This document shows, piece after piece, positions 8,247 to 17,942 of a stretch of 64,000 nt of DNA. Where the stretch lies: the NCBI GenBank assembly GCA_016721315.1, contig JADKIL010000018.1:57056-121055 (forward strand), given 5' to 3'. This DNA comes from Candidatus Villigracilis vicinus (GTDB lineage Bacteria > Chloroflexota > Anaerolineae > Anaerolineales > Villigracilaceae). Position numbers and translations under genes: made by a program. The notes under the pieces were generated by a model. The model saw nothing but the letters and a program-made list of their open reading frames with translations, had not been told where the DNA came from and searched no databases. Numbering within the stretch: the first letter of the stretch is position 1; each line of letters starts with the position of its first letter.

Positions 8247-9870
8247 AAGCATTCAATTCTCAGCATTCGATCTGAAGACATGGCGGGAACGTTTCATCCG
8301 CATTGTTTTGCGGGTTGCATCCATCCTTGGTGTGATCATGATCAGTGCGTCTTTTTCCACTGCCACGAACACCGACAGGGTTTTATTCATCGTCATGTAT
8401 ATCATCCTGCTCGCAATAACGCTCCTGCCGACCGGGTATACATTACGGGCTTACCTGCTTCTGATCATTACCACAATTGTCGGTGTGAATGCAGTTCTAG
8501 CATGGGGACCGTGGGCAGATGGGTCTCTCTTTCTCTTATCAACTGTGGTCATGGCAACCCTGTTATTGGACAACAAAATAGATTTTGTTCTTCTCGCGGG
8601 TAGTATTTTATTTTTAATTACACTCGGCTTGCTTTCACTACACGGAGTCTTTGATGTCCGCTCACCCCAGGCACCACCCTTAGACCTTGCAAGCTGGGGT
8701 GTATATATCGCCGACTTTTCGATCTTGGGTATCATCATCATTTCAGCAACAAATATGCTCAAAAGCGCTTTTACCAAGGTTGTTACTCAAATGCAAACCG
8801 CTTTTGAGGCGCTTGATATGGAAAGAAAAAATCTTGAACATAAGGTTCAGGAACGCACCACGGAACTTGAAACACGCATGTCGCAGTTGCGTGCATCAGC
8901 CCTTACAGCCGGAGTCATTGCCGAAACGCAGGAAATCACAGAATTATTAAACAAAGCAGCCAGTTTGATCTCGGAGCGGTTCGAGTATTATCATGTTGGC
9001 ATTTTTATTTTGGATGCCCAGAGAAGAAACGTTTACCTACAATCGGCATCTTCTGAAATCGGAAAAAGTTTGATCGGGCGTTCGTTCCATGCCGAGCCAG
9101 ATCGAAAAAATCCGCTGGCAGTGGTCGTGGAAACCAACAAGACCCTTATTACATCCGATCTGGATAGAACGAACTTTACACAAGATCCAAATTTCCCGCT
9201 CACCCGTTCTCGCATGATCCTGCCACTTTCTGTCCGCGGAACAGTGATCGGGCTCATTGATATTCATTCCGATCAGCCACGAGCCTTTTCGTCTGAAGAA
9301 GCGGAAATCATCCAGACTCTGGCAGACCTAACTGCCATCTCTTTTGATAATGCCCGCCTTTTGGATGAAACACGGAATCTTTTGACACAGCTCGAGTCAA
9401 ATACAGCCTTACAGACACAGAGAACCTGGTCTAAATTCACCAGCCGACACAAAAGTGCTTATTTATACACACCCGCTGGTGTACGCCCTATCTTTGCGCG
9501 AGACAAGCAAACTAATGCAGACGATCTTTATGTTCCGGTTTCTCTTCATGGGCAGGAGATCGGAAGGATCAAACTCAAAAAGAGAAAGGGTATTTCGAAC
9601 GAATGGTCTGAGCGTGAACGTGACCTGGTGGAAAAAATATCCTACCAAGTGGCACTTGCCCTTGAAAACAGCCGCCTTGTGGATGAGGCTCAAAAAAATG
9701 CGCTTCGAAACCAGATGGTTGCCAATTTTTCAACCTTTGTACGTGAAACACTTAACATTGAAGAGGTTGTTCGTTCTGCTGCTACCGAGTTACGAAAAGT
9801 GTTTGACTTAAAAGAAGCAGAAATCTTGATCAGCACTTTATCTCCGCAACAATCCGAGCAAGATTCCTAG
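8236..9870 (+). CDS. Membrane receptor C: multi-span membrane sensor plus two GAF domains
   Basis: A 544-residue paralogue of receptor B. Roughly six hydrophobic segments occupy residues ~15-180, then a coiled coil with the recurring KVQERTTELE wording, a full GAF (~215-385, FEYYHVGIFILD start), a short divergent GAF (~400-485, from the RTWSKF segment to ALENSRLVDEAQ) and the shared tail. The GAF is the most divergent of the series: it has ASSEIGKSLIGRSFH where D-K have AANSEGG. ATG 8236 was chosen because it lies in the overlap with receptor B and gives a short polar N-terminus before the first membrane helix. No output domain is seen. Confidence 0.87.
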   Translation: MRNKSIQFSAFDLKTWRERFIRIVLRVASILGVIMISASFSTATNTDRVLFIVMYIILLAITLLPTGYTLRAYLLLIITTIVGVNAVLAWGPWADGSLFLLSTVVMATLLLDNKIDFVLLAGSILFLITLGLLSLHGVFDVRSPQAPPLDLASWGVYIADFSILGIIIISATNMLKSAFTKVVTQMQTAFEALDMERKNLEHKVQERTTELETRMSQLRASALTAGVIAETQEITELLNKAASLISERFEYYHVGIFILDAQRRNVYLQSASSEIGKSLIGRSFHAEPDRKNPLAVVVETNKTLITSDLDRTNFTQDPNFPLTRSRMILPLSVRGTVIGLIDIHSDQPRAFSSEEAEIIQTLADLTAISFDNARLLDETRNLLTQLESNTALQTQRTWSKFTSRHKSAYLYTPAGVRPIFARDKQTNADDLYVPVSLHGQEIGRIKLKKRKGISNEWSERERDLVEKISYQVALALENSRLVDEAQKNALRNQMVANFSTFVRETLNIEEVVRSAATELRKVFDLKEAEILISTLSPQQSEQDS

Positions 9871-9908
9871 TTTTGCAAACTGGTCAGACTTTATTTACGA
9901 GAAACTCT

Positions 9909-12178
9909 ATGGAAAATTCGTCACAACCAAAAGCGCGCTCGTCCATTGGAATTTGGTCAAGGCTAAATTTTTCGCAAAAATTTGCGATCTTAGCAGTGTT
10001 CTTTGCACTGCCTGTGATCGTTTTCATTCCTGTTTCACTTATTGAACAGTATGATCACGTTAACGAATACGGTATTAAAGAAAAGCTGGGACGGTTTACC
10101 TTCGTGCGCTATGGGAAGTGAACATTAGCGTCCAAAACTACAGTAGTATCTATAATCAAGGTGCATCTGAAGAGAGCTTTGAAGAAGCCCGCAAAAAAGT
10201 TGATGCCAGCCTCAAAAACCTCGTGGCAGTAGAGGAGGCTACTGAAAGTTTTGAGTTAAGTTTCTCTGCAAATGAATTAACCCAGATTTGGGGAGTCGTT
10301 GAAACACAGGAGAATATTGCCTTATTCCTCGAAAAATTATCAGATGCGATTCTTGAAGTCGGCAATAAATCCAATTTGGTTCTCGATCCCGATCTGGACA
10401 CGTACTACCTTATGGATGCAGTTTTACTCAAACTGCCGGATAGCCAAAACAATATCTTCAGATTAGGCATAATTCTTGATAACGCCGAAAAAAATAAAAC
10501 TCTCTCAAATGAAGAACAACGCGAGCTTGAAAGGCTCATATCGAGCACCAAGGAAAACCTGGCAAGTCTCGAAAAAAACCTGAACACCGCAAATGAAAAT
10601 AATATAAATCAGTCTATAACCCCGGAACTTTTTGCAAATTTTACAATTTACAAAAATAATCTGGAAGCTTTATTGAGCACTCTAGAGCAGGATGTTCTTA
10701 AGTCAAACGTTGCACCAAATTTCGAAAAAGTAAACATCCTCCAGACTTCCGGAAGTGAATCAAATCTTAATTTTTATTCATTGCTATCCACCCGCCTTGA
10801 AAGCGGCATAGATAACCGCATTAATAATACGGTTGCTCAAGTGTCATCTCTGCTTGTTTTGATGGTCATTAGCACGTTGGGTTCGTTCTTCGTCGGGAAT
10901 CAACTTATCCGCTCCATCAGTATCCCCTTGCAAAAAACAATTCAGGCTGCCGAAGCCTTCTCATCCGGACAATTTTCAACGCGTATTGATTATGAGGCGA
11001 GCGATGAGGGCGGACAAGTGATTTCTGCCTTTAATAAACTGGCTCAGGAAGTTGAATTACAGCAGAAGAATCTGCACACCCGAACCGTAGAGCTGGAAAA
11101 TAAAACCCGCAAACTCGAAACAATCTCAACTATTGCCCGCGAAGTTACAACTTTCCGCGATATTTCCACGTTACTTACAGCAGCGACCAAACTTGTTCAT
11201 GAAAACTTTGGGTACTATCATGTAGGCATCTTCCTGCTGGACGAGAGAAAAGAATTTGCCGTTCTGGCAGCCGCCAACAGCGAAGGCGGTAAACAAATGC
11301 TCGAGAAAGGTCATCAACTCAAAGTCGGCGAGACGGGTATCGTGGGGTATGTATCGGAAAATCTTCAAGCCCGTATTGCTTTAGATGTTGGCGCTGACGC
11401 AGTTTTCTTTAATAATTCATACCTCCCCAATACACGTTCCGAGATGGCGCTCCCCCTTGTAGTTAGCGGGCAGCTGCTTGGTGTATTGGATGTGCAAAGC
11501 ACCGAGCCGAAAGCCTTTGTTGAAGATGACATCAATACCTTGCAAATTCTGGCAGAGCAGATTGCTGTTGCAATTCAAAATGCAAACCTGTTCAGTGAAG
11601 CAGAAAAGGCACTCAGTGCTGCGCGTGCCACATACGGACAACTGAGCCGTGAAGCATGGAGCAAAATGCTTCGGAATCAGGAAAAGATCGGCTTCCTGGC
11701 AACACCGCCCGCCACCATCCCGATCCAAAGCGATATTGCCGAACCTGCGATTTCAAAAGCAATTGAAACCGGGGATCTCATTCTCGGTAGTGATGGTCTA
11801 ACAATCAGCGTGCCTGTAAAGATCCGTGGGTTGGTCATTGGTGCAATCCGTTTGAAAAAAGCAGAGATTGCAGATGCTTGGACACAAGACGAAACCAATC
11901 TCGCCATTTCGTTATCTGATCAACTAAGCGGAGCCTTGGAAAGCGCCCGTCTTTACCGGGAGTCTTTGCAACGGGCAGCCCGCGAATCACTGGTTTCTGA
12001 TATTTCTGCCCGGATCACTTCTTCCGCTACAAGAGATGCGATCATCCGCGAAACAGTTCAGGAATTAGGTCAATCTATTCCACGCACATCAGTAACCTTC
12101 CAGTTGCTCGATCAAGATAATGATCAGGATCAGAGTCAAGCCACGGGTAAAGATGCGAAGGTCTCGATCAATGAGTAA
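9909..12178 (+). CDS. Membrane receptor D: helical extracytoplasmic sensor, HAMP, two GAFs (one frameshift)
   Basis: Two adjacent frames make one gene. The first (from ATG 9909) gives a cytoplasmic leader, a membrane helix (FAILAVFFALPVIVFIPVSL) and the start of the sensor; the second resumes near 10,085-10,115 and continues to 12,178. The ~190-residue extracytoplasmic part is helical and contains DPDLDTYYLMD, a motif I know from chemoreceptor-type four-helix sensors. A second helix (~10,840-10,905), HAMP, coiled coil, full GAF (VGIFLLDERKEFAVLAAANS...) and short GAF follow, then the common tail. There is no methyl-accepting or kinase domain. The break is probably a one-base sequencing error. 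It is the first member of the D-K GAF subgroup. Its end overlaps receptor E by 8 bases. Confidence 0.82.
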
Positions 12179-13898
12179 CGAGAATATGAATCAAAGAAAC
12201 GTACTCGATTTTTTATTTAAAGATCGACCGGGCGAGGAACTTGGTCAACGTGCTGAGGCACTTGTAGCCCAAGGGCTTGGATTCTTAAGCACACTTGTTA
12301 CAATCCTGGTTTTTCAAAAACCTATTGTGCTTGTAGCCTCTCTAATTGTCAATCTTGTGGCGGTCTTCACATTGATTCAAGCAATTCGAGGGAAGTTCAA
12401 ATATTTGATTCTTTTCCCATTAGTGACAACATTTGCGATCGCTCTGGTCGCGATCGTTGAAGGCAGGGGGTCGCACGACCTCATTTGGATTGGCACTCTT
12501 GGGCTTTTCCTGCTTGCAAATATCCATGGTCGTCAATCTACTTGGGTGCCTATAATGCTGGGCGTGCTTATGCTTGGATTGTTTATCGCCACCGGGGTGG
12601 CTGAGATCAATAACATCTTGCCAAACAAATACGGAACTGACGTTGAGCATATCTTTCTTGGATCTCTTTACTTAAGTGCCATTATGGGCGCAATGACAGC
12701 AATATTTCACCGGCATCGCAGGCTGCTCAAAGTTGCGACCAGCAGTCATGAAGAAGAAATGGAAGCCAAACAACAGCTCGAGCGCATTAATAACGCACTT
12801 GATGAGCAAGTAAAAACCCGCACTGAAGAGTTGGACAAGCTCAACAAAGAGCTACTGGTCAAGACGGCTCGCCTTCAAGCAGCGTCCGATATCACCCAGG
12901 ATCTGACAAAAGTGCTGCATGAAAAAACATCTGACATGCTCGCGCGCGCTACGCGCCTGGTAAGCGATAAACTCGGCTACTATCATGTGGGCATTTTTCT
13001 TGTGGACACTGCTCGCGGGTTTGCAGTATTAAAGGCAGCAAACAGCAAAGGCGGGCAACAGATGCTGGTAAAACGGCATCAACTCAAGGTTGGCGGAACT
13101 GGGATCGTTGGTTACGTTTCTCAAAGTGGACGTCCGCGTATCGCGCTTGATACCGGGGCGGACGCCGTATTTTTCAACAACCCATACCTGCCTGAGACCC
13201 GTTCTGAGATCTCGCTCCCCATCGTCCTCGGAAATACAGTAATTGGTGTTCTTGATGTGCAGAGCACTCAATCGGCTGCTTTTAATGAAGAAGATACCAA
13301 CATCCTCATGACGATCGCCAATCAGCTTGCAGTGTTATTACAGCACAATAATGAACATTCAACTGAAGTTAAAATCTCTGCAGGTACCAGTCGTTCTGTC
13401 ATTTCTCTCACAGAAAGCCAATTCGGATATTCCTTTCATTCGGACGGCACCATTATTTCAAATGTCACTCTGGAATCAAACCCTGTATTGGATAAAGCCA
13501 TCGCATCAGGTGAAACCTTGGCAGTCAACCGCACTTCCAAGAACGCTCCATCCATGCTGGTAGTTCCCGTCAAATTCCGAGACCAAGTCATTGGCGTCAT
13601 TCATATTGAGTCAGAAGAGGCAAATCGAACCTGGAGCGAAGATGAGATATTGTTGGTTCAGTCAATTTCCGACCGTGCAGCTCTGGCGCTGGAAAATGCG
13701 CGCTTGTTTGAAAATGCCACACGCAGAGCCGAGCAAGAAGAAACCATCTCCCGTGTAACAACACAGATCGGATCCTCAACAGATTTCGACCGCATTATGC
13801 AGACTACGATCCAGGAGTTAGGGCTTGCGCTGGGCGCATCTCGATCTTTCATTCAGATCGGAACCCAGGCTACTCCGGATGAGAAGGCTTCAGAATGA
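12171..13898 (+). CDS. Membrane receptor E: multi-span membrane sensor plus two GAF domains
   Basis: A 575-residue protein beginning at ATG 12171, inside the end of receptor D; an earlier in-frame start at 12120 is less likely because it gives a highly basic leader and lies deeper in the upstream gene. About five or six hydrophobic helices span residues ~30-185. After a coiled coil (LDEQVKTRTEELDKLNKELL) comes a complete GAF with the subgroup wording YYHVGIFLVD, AANSKGGQQMLVKRHQLKVG and ADAVFFNNPYLPETRSE, then the short divergent GAF and the shared tail (IGSSTDFDRIMQTTIQELG). No output domain. The stop overlaps the start of receptor F (ATGA). Confidence 0.88.
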   Translation: MSNENMNQRNVLDFLFKDRPGEELGQRAEALVAQGLGFLSTLVTILVFQKPIVLVASLIVNLVAVFTLIQAIRGKFKYLILFPLVTTFAIALVAIVEGRGSHDLIWIGTLGLFLLANIHGRQSTWVPIMLGVLMLGLFIATGVAEINNILPNKYGTDVEHIFLGSLYLSAIMGAMTAIFHRHRRLLKVATSSHEEEMEAKQQLERINNALDEQVKTRTEELDKLNKELLVKTARLQAASDITQDLTKVLHEKTSDMLARATRLVSDKLGYYHVGIFLVDTARGFAVLKAANSKGGQQMLVKRHQLKVGGTGIVGYVSQSGRPRIALDTGADAVFFNNPYLPETRSEISLPIVLGNTVIGVLDVQSTQSAAFNEEDTNILMTIANQLAVLLQHNNEHSTEVKISAGTSRSVISLTESQFGYSFHSDGTIISNVTLESNPVLDKAIASGETLAVNRTSKNAPSMLVVPVKFRDQVIGVIHIESEEANRTWSEDEILLVQSISDRAALALENARLFENATRRAEQEETISRVTTQIGSSTDFDRIMQTTIQELGLALGASRSFIQIGTQATPDEKASE

Positions 13899-16216
13899 GA
13901 AAATTAAGAGATACGACCAAGCCGATGATTCGAACCAACGAACCACGCAATGTAGACAGTCGCAGATTCAGCTTAAGCCTTAAGCTCCCTTCGGCTGTGA
14001 TTGGCGTACTGATAATCGCGTTTACGATTTACACCTTTCTTAGCATTCGTCTTTCACAGCAAGCCCTTCTCGACACATTACGAGAGGAACTGCAAGATCA
14101 AGCCGCAGCAAAAGTAGAAGTGATCCGTTCAGACTTATTCATTGCACAAGCAGTCGCCAAACAATTGGCAGTTTTTGCAGAGACCGATAGCATTAATGAT
14201 GCTAATCTTAAACAGATACTGGAAACATCAGTATCCCGTAATGAACGCGTCTTTGGCTCTACGATTTCTTATGAGCCCAACCGTTTTCAGCCTGACTTGA
14301 CATACTACGCACCATATTACTATCGCCTGCCAGATAATACTGTGGGGTACGCAGACCTTGGAACTCCCGACTACGACTATTTCAACAGGGATTGGTACTC
14401 CCTGCCAAAGGCAAGCCTAACCCCAATGATCTCAAAGCCCTATTTTGACTATGGTGGTGGTGAAATTTGGATGGTAACTTGGAGTGCGCCATTCTTTGAA
14501 AACAACGGTGATTTTCAAGGAATAGCCACTGCCGACATAGCATTTTCTCACACACAGGAAATCATCAGCACGATAGATGTCGGTCAAAACGGCTATGCCT
14601 TTATGATCGATTCAGCGGGAATCATTCTTGGGATCGGCGAAAATGGCGGTGAATACAAGATCATGTCTGATTCGATGGTCCTTGCTGCTTACACTGAAAA
14701 AACAAACCGTTGGATCAAATTAATCGCAGATATGCGGGCCGGCAAAAGCGGTTTCATCGAAGCAACCGACCCACGCGGCGAACCGATGCTGGTTGCCTAC
14801 GCCCCCGTAGGGTTGGATACCGGCTGGTCCATTGCACTCGCCTATCCGCGGACAGAGCTATCCACTAATACTGCACAACTACGCCAAACTCTGATTGGTT
14901 ACACAGTCGTTGTTGTACTCATCTTCAGCATCCTGCTCTTCTTATTTACACGCTCCATCACTGAGCCACTGCGAAAACTTAAAGATTTCGCCAACCGTGT
15001 ATCAGATCGGACTCTTGCCGGAAACGAACAGGATTTCCCCGAAAAAGTCCACATTCAAACGCAAGATGAATTGGAAGACCTCGGAAACGCATTCAACCAA
15101 ATGTCCGAAGATATTAAAAGGTCATTCGGAACACTGGAAGACAACGTCGCCACACGCACCAAAGACCTTGCCCGGCTGGCGCTTCAACTTCGCACCGTTG
15201 CAGAAGTAAACAGCGAACTCGCGGTCATTCGCGACCAGAGCACCCTGCTCAACGTTTCAGCGAGCCTGATTCGTGAACGCCTTGGTTATTATCACGTGGG
15301 CATTTTCCTAGTCGATGAGAAAGGCGAGTTTGCGATCCTGCGTGGAGCCAGCAGCACTGCGGCAGACGAAATGCTAGCCAGAAACTATAAATTACGGGTT
15401 GGCGAAACTGGGATGGTTGGCAATGTTACAAGCTCAGGGCGAGCATACATTGCACAGGATGTTGACATAGACTCGGTACATTTTAACAACCCATATCTTC
15501 CTGAAACCCGATCCGAAATCACCCTACCCTTACGTAGTTACAACGTAACCATCGGGGCTTTGGATATTCAAGCAAAAACTCCTCAGGCCTTTGGTGACCG
15601 TGATCTCCAAACCTTGCAGGTCCTGGCAGATCAACTTGCAGCCGCTATTGAAAACTCTCAATTGGTAGAGCGTCTTGAAACAACACTTAGTGAGCTTTCA
15701 AAAACTAATCAAGAGCAGACCAGGCAAACATGGCAATCTGCGATCAACAAGCGGAGTATTCCCGCCTACGAATATGATGGACTGCAAATCCGCCCCATGC
15801 CGGATAATCTGTCACCGGAACTCGCAGCAGAACTGGAAAGTGGTAAGCCGATCATTCTTAACCCGGCTGGAAGCGCCAAAAACACGCTTTTGGTACCGCT
15901 GACAATTTTCGGGCAAGTCATTGGCGTGATCGGGTTGGAACAGGATATCCGTAACCGAACATGGAGCAAAGATCAAATTGCCATCGCCCAGGCAGCAGCC
16001 AACCGTGCAGCACTAACCCTTGAAAATGCGCGCTTGTTCGAAGAAAGTAACCGCCGCGCTATTAAAGAAAGCACCATCTTTGAAGCTACCAACCGCATAG
16101 GCTCTGCTGTAAGCATGGAAAACATCCTCCAAATCACAGCAGAAGAGCTTGAAAAAGTGCTAAGCAGCACTGAGATCACCATCCAATTTACGGACGGATC
16201 GTCCGACAAGAAATAA
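13895..16216 (+). CDS. Membrane receptor F: double-Cache sensor, HAMP, two GAF domains
   Basis: A 773-residue receptor. A membrane helix at ~28-50 is followed by a dCache_1-type extracytoplasmic domain with the recognisable YDYFNRDWYSLPKAS, SKPYFDYGGGEIWMVTWS and GIATADIAF segments, of the type that binds small amines, amino acids or carboxylates. A second helix lies at ~331-353, then HAMP (ITEPLRKLKDFANRVSD...), coiled coil, a full GAF (LGYYHVGIFLVDEKGEF), a short divergent GAF and the tail. No kinase, methylation or cyclase domain follows. Sister of receptor J, with which it shares the Cache wording. Thirteen bases separate it from receptor G. Confidence 0.9.
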   Translation: MRKLRDTTKPMIRTNEPRNVDSRRFSLSLKLPSAVIGVLIIAFTIYTFLSIRLSQQALLDTLREELQDQAAAKVEVIRSDLFIAQAVAKQLAVFAETDSINDANLKQILETSVSRNERVFGSTISYEPNRFQPDLTYYAPYYYRLPDNTVGYADLGTPDYDYFNRDWYSLPKASLTPMISKPYFDYGGGEIWMVTWSAPFFENNGDFQGIATADIAFSHTQEIISTIDVGQNGYAFMIDSAGIILGIGENGGEYKIMSDSMVLAAYTEKTNRWIKLIADMRAGKSGFIEATDPRGEPMLVAYAPVGLDTGWSIALAYPRTELSTNTAQLRQTLIGYTVVVVLIFSILLFLFTRSITEPLRKLKDFANRVSDRTLAGNEQDFPEKVHIQTQDELEDLGNAFNQMSEDIKRSFGTLEDNVATRTKDLARLALQLRTVAEVNSELAVIRDQSTLLNVSASLIRERLGYYHVGIFLVDEKGEFAILRGASSTAADEMLARNYKLRVGETGMVGNVTSSGRAYIAQDVDIDSVHFNNPYLPETRSEITLPLRSYNVTIGALDIQAKTPQAFGDRDLQTLQVLADQLAAAIENSQLVERLETTLSELSKTNQEQTRQTWQSAINKRSIPAYEYDGLQIRPMPDNLSPELAAELESGKPIILNPAGSAKNTLLVPLTIFGQVIGVIGLEQDIRNRTWSKDQIAIAQAAANRAALTLENARLFEESNRRAIKESTIFEATNRIGSAVSMENILQITAEELEKVLSSTEITIQFTDGSSDKK

Positions 16217-16229
16217 CAAGGAAGATTTT

Positions 16230-17942
16230 ATGCTGCAAACCATTCGGCATACCCTGGCTCCACCGATCTTTAACGATGAAGAGAAAACGCGCATTGCCCT
16301 TTTGTTGAATAGCATCTTATGGGCGGTTATCTTCATCGGCTTGATTTACACACTCATTGCACCGATCATTCTTGATCAGTTATTTTCCGCCATGCTCACT
16401 GGCACAGTTGTTGTCGCCGGGGTGATTGCCCGTCAATTAATGTTTCGCGGGCATGTACGTGCAGCCTCAATCATCCTTCTCGTTGTGTTCGATCTGATCT
16501 TGATCCTATCCATCATCATTTCAAATGGGACGTTTGGTGCAAGTTATAGCAGCCTCGTACTGACAACCGTACTGGCTGGCGTCTTGCTTGGAGGACGCGG
16601 AGGGTACACTTTCGCAGGAATCAATACCCTGATCGGACTGGGCATTATGCTGTTCCAGGATTCGCTACCAGTTACGATGATCCCCCAAAACCCGGTCACA
16701 TTCTTTTCTTCATTGGTCGTATATGTGTTCTTTATTGCAGCACTGCTTCAAGCATCTGCCCAGGGGTTCGACAAACTCACAGAAAATCTCCGCCGTACAC
16801 AGCAAGAATTGACCGAAAAGAATCAGGAAATGCAGAAATTCGCCGTAGGGCTCGAAGCCACCATCGCCGCCCGTACCGCAGAATTAAACACCGCCAATAT
16901 CCGTATTGAACGCCGCGCAAAGCAGTTCGAAGCTATTTCAAAAATTTCGCGGGTAATCAGTCAGACACAAAACCTTGATATCCTGTTGCCCCAAATCACA
17001 GAGTTGATCAGCCAGCAGTTCAATTTTTATCACATTGGCATTTTCCTAATGGATGTCAACATGGAATACGCAGTATTGATCGCCGCCAACAGTGTTGGCG
17101 GAAAAAAGATGCTGGCGCGAAATCACAAATTAAAGGTAGGTCAAACTGGCATTGTTGGTTATGTAGCCGGATCAAAACTTCCGCGCATCGCTCTCGACAC
17201 AGGCGCAGATGCCATCTACTTCAATAACCCAGATTTGCCTGAAACCAGATCTGAATTAGCACTTCCTTTATTACGCAAAGCTAACGAGATCATTGGCGTT
17301 CTGGATGTACAAAGCCAGACTCCCAACGCTTTTAGCCAGGAAGATGTCCGTACCCTGACAACACTCGCAGACCAAGTGTCGATCGCAATCGAAAATGCCA
17401 AACTTTTTGAGGAGCAGCAAAGAGTATTGCTTGAAACGCAGGCGTTTTACAACAACGACCTTCGAGAAGGTTGGGGACGCTTCACACGAGCCCAAAACAT
17501 TGCAGGGATTCAAAGACGCAATTTGAAGAACAGTTTTCTACCCGAACCTCTCGAATTGCCCGGCGCAGTAGAGGCGGTTCGGTCTGGTGCTGTGTTTCAA
17601 AAAGTCGAAAGCGACGGCACCTCACTATTGACCATACCGATCAGATTACGCGAGCAAACCGTGGGAATCCTTAACGTCAAATCGGGATACAACCGCAACT
17701 GGAGTGACGACGAACTAGATATCGTATCTGCGATCGTAGGACGTGCGGCGTTATCCATCGAAAACGCCCGGCTACTTGAAGATAGCCAACGCATCGCCCA
17801 ACGCGAGCATGTGATCGGTGAAATCTCCTCCAAGATCGGAGCAAGCACTCAGATCGAAGATATTTTGAAAACAGCAGTCCGTGAGCTGGGCATGCACATT
17901 AGCGGCTCTCAAGTCACTGTTGAGATCGGAAGCGATGACTGA
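16230..17942 (+). CDS. Membrane receptor G: multi-span membrane sensor plus two GAF domains
   Basis: A 570-residue protein starting at ATG 16230 after an AAGGAAG-like ribosome site. About six hydrophobic helices fill residues ~22-178, and a coiled coil (LRRTQQELTEKNQEMQKFA) leads to a full GAF (FNFYHIGIFLMDVNMEYAVL; AANSVGGKKMLARNHKLKVG; ADAIYFNNPDLPETRSE), a short GAF with LREGWGRF and IPIRLREQTVGILNV, and the tail (IGASTQIEDILKTAVRELG). Its stop TGA shares its last base with the ATG of receptor H, indicating translational coupling. No catalytic output is encoded. Confidence 0.88.
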   Translation: MLQTIRHTLAPPIFNDEEKTRIALLLNSILWAVIFIGLIYTLIAPIILDQLFSAMLTGTVVVAGVIARQLMFRGHVRAASIILLVVFDLILILSIIISNGTFGASYSSLVLTTVLAGVLLGGRGGYTFAGINTLIGLGIMLFQDSLPVTMIPQNPVTFFSSLVVYVFFIAALLQASAQGFDKLTENLRRTQQELTEKNQEMQKFAVGLEATIAARTAELNTANIRIERRAKQFEAISKISRVISQTQNLDILLPQITELISQQFNFYHIGIFLMDVNMEYAVLIAANSVGGKKMLARNHKLKVGQTGIVGYVAGSKLPRIALDTGADAIYFNNPDLPETRSELALPLLRKANEIIGVLDVQSQTPNAFSQEDVRTLTTLADQVSIAIENAKLFEEQQRVLLETQAFYNNDLREGWGRFTRAQNIAGIQRRNLKNSFLPEPLELPGAVEAVRSGAVFQKVESDGTSLLTIPIRLREQTVGILNVKSGYNRNWSDDELDIVSAIVGRAALSIENARLLEDSQRIAQREHVIGEISSKIGASTQIEDILKTAVRELGMHISGSQVTVEIGSDD